Source: Piscicola geometra
Taxonomy: Eukaryota > Annelida > Clitellata > Hirudinida > Piscicolidae
Assembly: GCA_943735955.1 (NCBI GenBank)
Contig: OX030966.1
Span: 3,685,976 to 3,749,975, forward strand
DNA length: 64,000 bases
Reading direction: 5' to 3'
The notes under the pieces are model-generated. The model ran no database searches and was not told the DNA's origin. It saw only the letters and a list, made by a program, of their open reading frames with translations. A program made the position numbers and the translations under genes. Position 1 is the first letter of the stretch, and each line of letters starts with the position of its first letter. Shown here piece by piece: positions 44,421-54,945 of this stretch.

Positions 44421-45317
44421 TAGAGGCCGACCAAAATTGGGTTCGGTTTCGGCGCCAAAATTGCCAATTTTCTTAGTTGCGGCAATTTTTCGGTTTCGGC
44501 CGAATCTAAATTTACCGAAAATGGCCGAAACTGATTTTGTAATTTCGGCTCAAGTTCGGTTTCGGCCGAAATGGATCTCATATTTGCCGAAAAACCAAAA
44601 TTTTATTTCTATTTAGTTTATATGATATATCTGTGGATCCTCAACCGAACTCGAACTATTAAGTTTGGGTTCGATTCTCATCTCTATTAGATATCGGGGT
44701 TGATTGATTTATGGGTGACATAAGACTAATTGTTCGAATAACATATACAAGCATCTGGAACAACAACAATCATTGTATTGAAATTTAAGTTAATTGGCAT
44801 ACGTTCAATGATGATATTGAAAAAAACTTTTTTAGTGAAGTTTAAAAAAAAATTAGTTTGAAAACAATACACATGTACATCTACACAACTAGAATTTTTC
44901 AATTTACAGATACCTATATTCATTGACAACATACACTTATAAGATTCTAAATACCAATTATACCATAGCACACATTGACAACATACACGTATAAGATTCT
45001 AAATACTAATTATACCAGACTACACATTGACAACATACACTTATAAGACTCTACATTTATTTTTTTGCTTAAAATATACATTTGTTTGGATTTACTTATT
45101 AAACTGACATTATCATCGTTAAATAATATTTATTTGTTTTTAATGAAAGTTGGGAAAATTTTCGGTTTCGGTTTCGGCCAAAAATCTGATTTCAATTTCG
45201 GTTTAATCTCGGTTTCCTTCGAAAATGGAATTTCACTTTAGACTCAATTTCGGTTTCGGCCGAAAATAGAATTTCAATTTCTGCCGAATTAAAAATATCA
45301 GTTTCGGTCGGTCTCTA
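44421..45317. mobile_element. non-autonomous hAT element with TTTCGGCCGAAA subterminal repeats
   Basis: The ends are TAGAGGCCGACC and GGTCGGTCTCTA, imperfectly inverted. Flanks TCTGGAAT and GCTGGAAT match at 7 of 8 positions, the hAT duplication size. Both subterminal regions are packed with TTCGGTTTCGGCCGAAA motifs. No transposase frame. The tips resemble those of the hAT copies at 46637 and 51719. Confidence 0.83.
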
Positions 45318-45367
45318 GCTGGAATGTATGAATCATTCAACTTGTAAGCTGTGTTGCATTCATTCAC

Positions 45368-45842
45368 TCAGTACGAACCGCCTTCTCGAGGGTATTCAAT
45401 CCAACTGGACAGAACCTCAGTCTCTGGATTGAAAGTCACAACATTCGTTTCACTCCCGAGATTTTCGTAATTGAAACACGTGCCTTTGAAACTTGCTTGT
45501 CTATTGTGTAACGAAAATGTTCAATAAATGTATGTGTGAAGATTGATTTTATGTTTCAAGTATTAATGTTCACTAGTTTTACCGCTCTCAATTAACTCTA
45601 AACTTGAGTTAGAACTGAACTATAAAAATAAAGATAGTATGAAACCATTGAAAAATTTCGAAAATATACAACTGAAAATCAAAACTCACGCAAAATAGTT
45701 TTTTTTTTCACGGATCACATCGACAAGATCCTGTTTGTACTCTGGTAAGCCGCTGATGGTTGTTTCCCAAGTGCACGTGATTAACGTGTGGCCGTCCCAC
45801 GACAACTCATCACATGTTATTGAATAAATAGTTTTTGATAGC
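45368..45842 (-). CDS. unknown protein, two 3' exons
   Basis: Exons 45842-45690 and 45500-45368 join in phase through TTTGC|GTGAGT and ACACAATAG. Together they encode 95 residues: a TCDELSWDGHTLITCTWET segment, LPEYKQDLVDVI, a GTCFNYENLG segment and a C-terminal SWIEYPREGGSY. Three cysteines and the composition suggest an extracellular protein; I do not recognise the family. The phase requires upstream exons, but 200 bp further on the 5.4-kb hAT at 46041 begins. The 5' part must lie beyond the insertion or has been lost. Confidence 0.6.
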
Positions 45843-46636
45843 CTATTGAAACTTGAGAAGAAAAGAAGAATTTTATTTTCTCTCTAGATATTTATGAAAA
45901 GACACGTATAATTTGTTTAACCAAATTTTTTAAAATAAAAAGACTATAAGTAATTAGAAAATTCAGAATTAGTCGCAAATAATCGATTAAGGCCGTTAGA
46001 GGCTAGGTGTAGATTATCAAGGCTAAGAACGTGTTCATACCAGGGGCGGCGATCTGCGGAAAATCTTGGAGGGGTCCTCCCCAGAGTTGGAATCAAAGAA
46101 CCGGTATCGGCCAATACAGTATCAGTATTAGTATTGTTTGCTGTATTGATCATTATTTTTATATCAACTATTAATATTTGTATCGCCAAACATTTAAAAA
46201 AAAAGCTCGATACTCAATAAAAATACTTTTCTATTGCCACTTTAAGCGATTTGAAGAAAAACAATAGCGATTTTAATACCTTTTATTATTGGTCATCTAT
46301 ATAAATTCAATTACAATTAAATTCATAAACTAGCCATCAACCCTATCAATATCAAAACCACCACTCTAAAAATATAACCACGTTCCACGAGTTTGAAAAA
46401 AAAGTAAACTTTCTTTTTAAGTTTTTAGCGATTTTAGAAAAAAATAATTAGGTTTTGCATTGCGTACTTATAGATTCAATTAATGTTATTCTTATATTCT
46501 TTCATTCATTTACCTTATATATTTTGTTTCCAATTATTTTATGAACGACTAAAGAAAACGTTCCACAAATCCTTTTATTATTTTGACAAATCTATTTATC
46601 AGTTCTTTTTGTAAAAAAATAAATTTGCATCCATAT

Positions 46637-48245
46637 TAGAGGTCGGACCGGGTACCCGATCTGACCGGGTACCCGCGGGTACCCGCGGGACTCCCGCGGG
46701 AACGGGAATGAAAATTAATTTCGGGACGGGAAAAGTCGGGAACCGGGAATAGGTTTTCGGGACGGGAACGGGAACGGGAATCAACTTTCAAATCGGGAAC
46801 GGGAAAAGACGGGAACGGGAATCAACTTTTAAATCGGGAACGGGAAAAACGGGAATGACAGTTATTGGGATTGGATTTTTTAACAATGATTTTTCAGCAA
46901 ACTTCTAAGTATGAAAATCTTTATTTCATCGATACTCCGTACTTAAAATAAGTATTAAATGCAATAGAAATGTGTAACGAAGCCACCATTGCCAATGTCG
47001 AAATCTCCAACACTACATTTGAAGTTGTTATGGTGAGTCCAAAGATTAGGGAGATTAGAACAAATGGGTGATGATGAAAACTTTTCAGATGAAATCAAAA
47101 TGGTCAGTTATATTATTTTAATTTTATAAATTAATACTTTGAATTTGAATGATTAATTTCCAAATGATTGTTCAGTTGATCATTTCGACAAAAGAAAAGA
47201 TGCCATTGATCTTATTCATATGACAGCATGTCTGTTGCATCCCCAGTATGAAAGAATAATAGGAAAAAAGTTTGGGATAGAAGAGAAATAAATACCAAGA
47301 CTTTCATTAGAGAAAATTTAAATCTATTTTGTACAGCCAGACCAAGCTGCAGTGCCGTTGAGAAAAAAAAACAAATGATGGTTATTTAGACCTATTATGT
47401 TTGTTTTTATAACGAAAAAATTATAATAAAATTATAATACTAACAAATTATACGAATGATTTTATATTTGTAGTTGTGGAGAATAAGAATGTTGTCAAAA
47501 AACATATTTCTATCATTATTGAAGAATTAATAATAATGAACGAAGAAAAAAATTCAGAAGAGGATGACTTGTACAAATATTCACAATTACGTCCCAAAAA
47601 AATCGAAGATTATAAAGATGTTTTATTTTATTGGAGTAAAATGAGCAATTTTAAAATACAACAAGAAGTAGCCAACATTTTGTTTAGTATATCTGCAAGT
47701 TATATTCCCTGTGAACGGAATTTTTCAATATGTGGTCGTTTAACTTCAGACCCAAAATCCTCTCATTTGAAAGCTGAAACTCTTAACGGTTTAACCCGTG
47801 TGAAAAGCAATAAAGACTTGATTGAATTACTCAAAAACAATGACTAACTTCAATACTTTCATTTCAATAAATATTTGAAATTTAAATCGTGTTTTTTTTA
47901 TTTTATTAAAAGAAATATTCTCTGACTTTCAAATAATAAATTGTAAGAAATGTTAGAACTAGCAAGTTTGGGACCAGTGAAAACGGCAGCGAAAATGAAT
48001 AAAAAAACAAAAAAGTTTCGGGAACGGGTCGGGACCGTGAATCGAGTTGCGGGAACGGGACGGGACGGGAATCAAAATTCTGATGTCCCATCGGGAACGG
48101 GACGGGACGGGAAAACAAATTTCGGGAACGGGACGGGACGGGAATCAAAATTCTGATGTCCCATCGGGAACGGGACGGGACGGGAAAACAAATTTCGGGA
48201 ACGGGACGGGACCGGGAATGAAAAATCGTCCATGTCCGACCTCTA
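46637..48245 (+). mobile_element. hAT element copy 1, exact 8-bp target duplication
   Basis: Ends TAGAGGTCGG and CCGACCTCTA are inverted. ATCCATAT flanks both sides (46629-46636 and 48246-48253), a perfect 8-bp duplication. The subterminal regions are dense CGGGAACGGGAC repeats. Inside, 47476-47847 encodes the transposase C-terminus. At 1609 bp with a gapped transposase it is probably non-autonomous. Confidence 0.95.
47476..47847 (+). pseudogene. hAT transposase C-terminal domain, copy 1
   Basis: A 123-codon frame carries DVLFYWSKMSNFKI, then VANILFSISASYIPCERNFS and ICGRLTSDPKSSHLKAETLN. This is the hAT dimerisation domain, with the (P/R)CxRNFS core. Upstream pieces at about 47180-47340 (DLIHMTACLLHPQYE-like) are out of frame, so the full enzyme is broken. 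Confidence 0.8.
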
Positions 48246-48537
48246 ATCCATATGCCTATGTCCCAATAAAATAGTGAAATTCAGTACAATAGCGTCAAAT
48301 GTAAGAATAAATGAATAATAATTAAATGTCCGGACAATCTGGTTTTTACAGTCATCATATTATAGAATTATATATAAATGTCAAGTCACTAAAAATTTGA
48401 GTATCAATATAAAAATAAATATGAAGAATAACTAACTAAGTAGACCATGAATAAATCTGTATTCATTTTGTTGATGAAACTCTAACGATTAATAAACAAT
48501 TTATTTGGTTAGCCAGTCCAACAGAGAGATAAATATA

Positions 48538-49003
48538 CACTCTGGGTCAAAAAAAACATACTGCTATATATTTGTATATAACTTTGGAAAATGTAAAGCG
48601 ATTTTTAATTTTTTCACTATTTGACTCAGAAATGAATAAGGAACAAGATTTAAGAAACATTTACCTTGTGAAACTGAAACAAAGATGAAAATATCGAAAA
48701 ATGTCATGCAAGAAACATGAAAATAAAGTATTAACAAATGTCAAAAAAATTGTAAAAAAATTAAAACTTTAAAAAAAATTTATCACATTTTTATGTGTTT
48801 TACATTACAGTCTTCGCTATTTTCTCACTTTTTTTACTTTCACTAGGTGAAGATAATACATATTAAAGGAATCTAAATAAATTTTACAACATCTTGTTTT
48901 CCATTCATTTCTGAGTCAAATAGTTTCAAAAATTACAAATCGGTTCAAATTTGCCAAAGTTTTAAACAAATATACAATGGCCCATTTTTTATAGCCCACA
49001 GTG
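48538..49003. mobile_element. palindromic MITE with TA duplication (Tc1/mariner-like)
   Basis: The left arm starts CACTCTGGGTC and the right arm ends GCCCACAGTG, each flanked by TA (48536-48537 and 49004-49005). The arms are inverted over roughly 130 bp, including ATTTGACTCAGAAATGAAT on the left and its complement on the right. A TA target, long inverted arms and no frame fit a Tc1/mariner-derived MITE. It is nested in the large hAT. Confidence 0.83.
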
Positions 49004-49068
49004 TATATTCAGATGACATAAAATACCCTCTCTGTCTGTTCTTCTACCCTCTCTCCACAGCTCGCTAA

Positions 49069-50542
49069 CTAATTTCCAAAAAGACCCCTCCGAATGTCTG
49101 ACTGACTGGCAAATTCTTCTAGCCTTTTTAAATCTAGGCTGTCAAGTATATCCTGATGTGCATGACAAACGGCCAGTGAATTCAAGCGAGGCTGTGTCAT
49201 AGTTGCACGCAATCAAGTTTCAAAACGCCGCAAAGCAATAAACGACCTTTCTGCTGTACATGACGTTGCTGGAGGCACAAGCATCAACCGGATCAGACGT
49301 TCAACTTGAGGAAACAGATGTCTGACTTCGGGATCATAGCTTGCATTTTTTGCGCTTATGCTAAAGTTCTGTATTCATTCTGGTCGTTAAACATAGCTAA
49401 CTGTGAACAAAGACTAGTTGCATTTAGCTCACGATACTGCTTGCAAATATCACCAGTTAGGAACATTGTCTCCAGCTGCAAGTATGAACGCAAACCAGGA
49501 GAATCTCGATTGAACCTTTCTGTGAGTTGCATGATTGCAGCGAAATATGCTGCTCGATAATGTTCCTCTGGTTTTGTTGCTACATAAGCTGGGCCTAGCC
49601 CACAATACTTTTGTAGCGGCTTTCACACCCGAGGTACAGCAATCGCCAAAACCATACTGGTCGCTGCAACCATTCCACTGACCTTGGCACTTGCTCACTG
49701 CAACGACTTTTTTAACTGTTCCAGAAGTGAAAACACCAAAACAACTAGCTTGAGGGCCAGTGTAGTAGTGCCCTGTTGAAATAAAGCCTCGAGCCTTTTA
49801 CAGCTGTTTCATCAGCAGTACCAATGGAAGCAAATGATTCCAAGCTAACAAGTACCACTTCATATTATTCAAGCCCAGATGACACTGCAGATACTCTGAC
49901 CAGCTATCTTGTAGGACAAAGAAGTTTTATATTATACTTTTCATTTAGCGGCTCATCAGGAAAGTCAATTATAAGAGACATTAAAGCATTACTAAACTGC
50001 TTTTTTAACTTCCCTGAACGATTGTAAAAAGCACCTAACTCTTGGACAAACTGAAGTGAATTGCTCACAAAGGGATTTGCGGCAGCTGGGTGCTGGGCTA
50101 CAAGATTTTCACAGTGTGCAGAACAGTGGAAAAACAATGCAAGCGGATGCTCACTGCTGATAATAGCCTGACAACCGTTAATACGGCCGTTCATGTTAGC
50201 AGCGCCGTCATAAATCTGAGCTCTGAGGTTTTCTATGGGTAGCATAATTCTGATCAGAAACTCTTTTGCTACAGCAGATAATTTTTGTCTGGTCGTGTCT
50301 GGTGGGCTGAATAAACCAATAAACTGTTCCTTAATATTAAGAGCTTCATCAAAAAAACGAATGCATATCGATTCCTGCTCTAACCCATTGCAGTCTTGTG
50401 TGCCGTCAACCATAACACCAAACTGGCTTGATTCGGCATTGACAGTGCACACTGTGTTTCTAACGATAGAATGAGCTAAAAGCATCAGCATTTTATTTTT
50501 GCAGTCATGTGATATGAAACTTGTAGTTTGATTTAACCACAA
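49069..50542 (-). pseudogene. DUF4371/ZMYM1-type hAT transposase remnant
   Basis: The 212-codon frame (50542-49904) shows VMVDGTQDCNGLEQESICIR, then NLRAQIYDGAANMNG, FFHCSAHCENLVAQ and ELGAFYNRSGK. These are the catalytic-region motifs of the hAT branch related to ZMYM1. The C-terminal domain at 49300-49069 reads LMLVPPATSCTAERSF, then ALRRFET, a TGA, then LRATMTQPRLNSLAVCHA. The internal TGA, where the family has Trp, and other breaks between 49300 and 49900 show decay. Confidence 0.83.
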
Positions 50543-51718
50543 CTTTAGTTAATGTTCGAAGCCTTTTGAAATTCATTAACTTTGGTTCATCTAAAAATTG
50601 AAAAGGTCGATATTAAAGTAGACCTCAGAACCCCCTATGAACAACGACCATGCAAAATAAGTAACAAAATGTGAATGATTTTTTTATAGTATAAAATTAA
50701 TACAAATGTAAATCTGTCTGTTTGCATAAAGTGAACCGATATTTTCTGAAAAACATCCTGAATGTCTGCTTGCGAAAATTGAAAATTCAGAAATTTAATT
50801 TTCTATAAATATAATTTATTAATTTAAATCCATAAATATTAAAAAAAGAGTAGGTGGAGGAGTATTTGAGTATAAGCAAAGAATAGTTTTGCTTCAGGCA
50901 GCTATCACTATAACTACGCCTACCCAAAGTATATTACTGAATAAAAATTCTGTTTCATGCTATGGTTGACGATTATGCTTGTATTAATATAGGGGTTAAG
51001 AAATTATTTTATTTGAAAAATTGAAGAGGGTCCATGTTAAGATGGACCCCAGAAACCCGCTAGCATCACTGCCCATTCAAACTCACAATGTATTACTGTA
51101 TTAGCATTTCTTTATCACATGGTTGACAATTAGGCTCGTATCAAAATGAGAGTTGAGAAATGTGTATTTTAAAAAATGAGTGAGGGGGTCCTTATAAAGG
51201 TGGACCCCAGGACCCCCTTAGGATTCTCGTCTACGCCATAGAGATAAAAAGAAAAGTAGATGAAGGAGTATTTAATTAAGCAAAGAATATTTTTTTAGAC
51301 AGCTATCACAATAACTACACATACTCACAATGTATTACTGTATAAAAATTCATTTTTATGCCATGGTTGACGATTATGTTCATATCAAAATGTAAAAAAT
51401 TAGATAAAAAGATTGGAAAAAAGTGGGGGGGTCCACCTTAATGTGGACCCCAGGACCCCCCCAGGATCGCCGCCCATGGTATAGTGACTATACTATAGTC
51501 ACTATATTATATTATATACTATAGTGTAAAAGAATGGACTTAATATTAACCTTTTTTGCGATTGAGTGACTCTGAAAAATCTTTTTGGATAAAGAATAAA
51601 ATGAAAACTATTTTGAACATTTTTGAATTTTATATATTTTGTAACATTTTAAACAGTATAGTGACCATTTAGTTTCTTAACTTAATTTTGGATTTGCTTA
51701 ACTTATCTTTGTCTACAT

Positions 51719-53233
51719 TAGAGGTCGGACATGGACGATTTTTCATTCCCGGTCCCGTCCCGTTCCCGAAATTTGTTTTCCCGTCCCGTTCCGTTCCCGA
51801 TGGGACATCAGAATTTTGATTCCCGTCCCGTCCCGTTCCCGAAATTTTTTTTCTCGTCCCGACCCGTTCCCGAAAGCTTTTTGTTTTTTTTATTTATTTT
51901 TGCTGCCGTTTTCACTGGTCCCAAACTTGCTAGTTCTAACATTTCTTAAAATTTATTATTTGAAAGTCAGAGAATATTTCTTTTAATAAAATAAAAAAAC
52001 ACGATTTAAATTTCAAATATTTATTGAAATGAAAGTATTGAAGTTAGTCATTGTTTTTGAGTAATTCAATCAAGTCTTTATTGCTTTTTACACGGGTTAA
52101 ACCGTTAAGAGTTTCAGCTTTCAAATGAGATGATTTTGGGTCTGAAGTTAAACGACCACATATTGAAAAATTTCGTTTACAGCGAATATAACTTGCAGAT
52201 ATACTAAACAAAATTTGGGCTACTTCTTTTAGTATTTTAAAATTGCTCATTTTATTCCAATAAAATAAAACATCTTTTAAATTTTCAATTTTTTTGGGAC
52301 GTAATTGTGAATATTTGTACAATTCTTTTGAATTTTTTTTTCGTTCATTATTCTTAATTCTTCAATAATGTTAGAAATATGTTTTTTGACAACATTCTTA
52401 TTCTTCACAATTGCAAATATAAAATCATTCGTATAATTTGATAGTATATTAATTTTATTAGAATTTTTACGTTATAAAAACAAACATAATAGGTCTAAAT
52501 AACCATCATTTGTTTTTTTCTCAACGGCACTGCAGCTTGGTCTGGCTGTACAAAATAGAATTAAATTTTCTCTAATGAAAGTCTTGGTATTTATTTATTT
52601 TCTATCCAAAACTTTTTTTCTATTATTCTTTTATACTGGGGATGCAACAGACATGCTGTCATATGAATAAGATCAATGGCATCTTTTCTTTTGTCGAAAT
52701 GATCAACTGAGCAATCATTTGGAAATTAATCATTCAAATTCAAAGTATTAATTTATAAAATTAAAATAATATAACTGACCATTTTGATTTCATCTGAAAA
52801 GTTTTCATCATCACCCATTTGTTCTAATCTCCCTAATCTTTGGACTCATCATAACAACTTCAAATGTAGTGTTGGAGATTTCGACATTGGCAATGGTGGC
52901 TTCGTAATACATTTCTATTCCATTTAATACTTATTTTAAGTACGGAGTATCGATGAAATAAAGATTTCCATACTTAGAAGTTTGCTGAAAAATCATTGTT
53001 AAAGAATCCAATCCCAATAACTGTTACACCCGTTTTTCCCGTTCCCGATTTAAAAGTTGATTCCCGTTCCCGATTTGAATGTTGATTCCCGTTCCCGATT
53101 TGAATGTTGATTCCCGTTCCCGTTCCCGTCCCGAAAACCTATTCCCGGTTCCCGACTTTTCCCGTCCCGAAATTAATTTTCATTCCCGTTCCCGCGGGTA
53201 CCCGGTCAGATCGGGTACCCGGTCCGACCTCTA
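51719..53233 (-). mobile_element. hAT element copy 2, exact 8-bp target duplication
   Basis: Same family as copy 1 in opposite orientation: ends TAGAGGTCGG and CCGACCTCTA, with GTCTACAT on both sides (51711-51718 and 53234-53241). The CCCGTCCCGTTCCC-type subterminal repeats mirror copy 1. Size is 1515 bp against 1609 bp for copy 1. Confidence 0.95.
52044..52322 (-). pseudogene. hAT transposase C-terminal domain, copy 2
   Basis: A 92-codon frame nearly identical to residues 32-123 of copy 1 (YKYSQLRPKKIE to ELLKNND), with a few substitutions such as CKRNFS for CERNFS. The N-terminal part is broken. Confidence 0.8.
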
Positions 53234-53241
53234 GTCTACAT

Positions 53242-53515
53242 CTACATTTCCTTCTGTCCTCAAATCTTCTTTTATTATTTCTTAAATTGAGAACCCTTCT
53301 CTTGATCCTGCATCTTTATCAGGTTATAAACATGTATCTAATCTTTCCTTTCTTTCTAAGGTCCTCGAAAAAGTTACTTTCTCAACAATTAATCTTCTAT
53401 CTAGAAAAATAATCACTGCCTCCTTCGTCTCAATCTGGTTTTAGAATTGGCTACTCCACTGAAACTGCTTTACTTAAACTCTATAATGACCTTAATTTAT
53501 TTAAAAATTATTAAC
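53242..53515 (+). pseudogene. LINE reverse-transcriptase fragment
   Basis: Frames in turn read GYKHVSNLSFLSKVLEKV, then QQLIFYLEK, then a decayed equivalent of the SGFRxGxSTETALLxLYND motif (FRIGYSTETALLKLYNDL in the third frame). This is the palm region of a Jockey/CR1-type reverse transcriptase, frameshifted at least twice. It abuts the right end of hAT copy 2. Confidence 0.72.
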
Positions 53516-54945
53516 AAAAAATAGAAAACTTCAAAAATTTTAGATTTGAGAATAACGTGCAATAGAATAAAATAAAATTTGCAACATTCGTTTAAGAGTT
53601 TACTGGAAACAGAATAGATGGAATAAAACTACATTTTTGAAAAATAAATTTCAATGCGATATTATAAATTATAATTTAAGGTTTAAAATGATTTTTATTT
53701 ATAAAAAACATAGACCATTATATCCATATATTATATATTAATATATATATATATATTATATATGTATATGATTATATCCATTGGATTATACTATTATATT
53801 ATAATCATTATAGGAAACGGCTGGTGTCAACAAAAAAGGAATTGATGTGATGATATGGGTGCGCAAAAACAACTATAACGGCGTGTTAGACAGTTTTAAA
53901 TTGTTATATTATTATATATAAATAATTTAGCATGCACTTACATTGCTCGATACCTAGGCGTCAACATACATATTAAACTATAATATATTAAATGAATATA
54001 AACTTGGAGACATTTGTAAAATAAAATGTATATGAACGCGGATTTGTTGTAGAAATGTCAACTTATTTGAAAGGATCGCGAGGCAATATAAATTCAGAGA
54101 GTAATGCATCAAAAAGAATCTAGCGGAATGAATGGATTTATATTCAAATAAAAAACAGTTTTTAGTTGATTATAAACTAAATAAATAAATTAATGAGAAG
54201 TAGTCTCAATGATAATTAACCAGAATATATTTTCGATACAATAAAAATTAAACTGAAAATTTAGATTAAAATATCAATGAAGTGAGCCCTACATTTCAGC
54301 AGTAGAAACAACTTTGCAAGTTTAAAAAGAAATCTCCCGTTGAAATCACCATTTAAACGTGTGCCTCTTACAGATAGAACGTAATATAAAAGTTTAAAAT
54401 CTATAAAAAAATGATTTTAACGCGAAAATTAAATTAAATAAATGAACAAGATGAACTAGCGACAAACAATGCGTAATTCATTGTAGAATTAATCAACATT
54501 AAAAATGTTTTCTTATAAAATCTGTATAAAACAATTCATTAAAACATAAAACAAAATAGCTCTGGCTTAGAGAAAGTAAATAGATGAAGGTGTGAATGGA
54601 TAGATATACGATATTGTCTATATTATATAGATATAAAATTTATATAGATATACGAAAGATATTTCTGGAAGTTGATTGCTACAGCATGCTTTTAGAAAAT
54701 GCACAAAAATGCATTTAATAATTCATCAATTCATTTACTCGCCGATTAATGCATCCATTCGAAAAGTCATACATCATGAAATCAAATACCTTCATCAGCA
54801 TCCTTATCCCATCCACCCTAGCATCATCACCACCGCAACTATCCTCTTCACCATTCCCATCCTCCTCCCACTCCACTCCACTTCCTCCTTCTCCTCTTCC
54901 TTCACCCCATCCTCCTCCTCCTCCTCCTCATCTTCATCATCATCA
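53516..54945. other. gene-free AT-rich interval
   Basis: No exon recognised between the LINE fragment and the HIP1 stop codon. A (TA)n tract lies at about 53725-53765. From 54780 the sequence becomes C-rich (TCC/CCT), probably the HIP1 3' flank. Confidence 0.5.

Larger units (their letters stand above)
46041..51478 (-). mobile_element. ZMYM1/DUF4371-type hAT transposon with nested insertions
   Basis: The left end CAGGGGCGGCGATC pairs with the right end GGATCGCCGCCCATG. The right 850 bp is three to four diverged copies of a terminal module of about 290 bp, each with GGGGGTCC...GACCCCC and a TCACAATGTATTACTGTATN motif. The transposase is on the minus strand. A younger hAT (46637-48245) and a palindromic MITE (48538-49003) are nested inside. 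No 8-bp duplication is visible at the ends. Confidence 0.75.

Noticed and set aside
21651..51478. A 30-kb composite transposon between two hAT ends
   Set aside because: It would contain SLC25A15 exon 1 but exclude exons 2-7, although exon 1 splices in phase at its present place. The shared 8-mer alone is weak evidence in AT-rich flanks.
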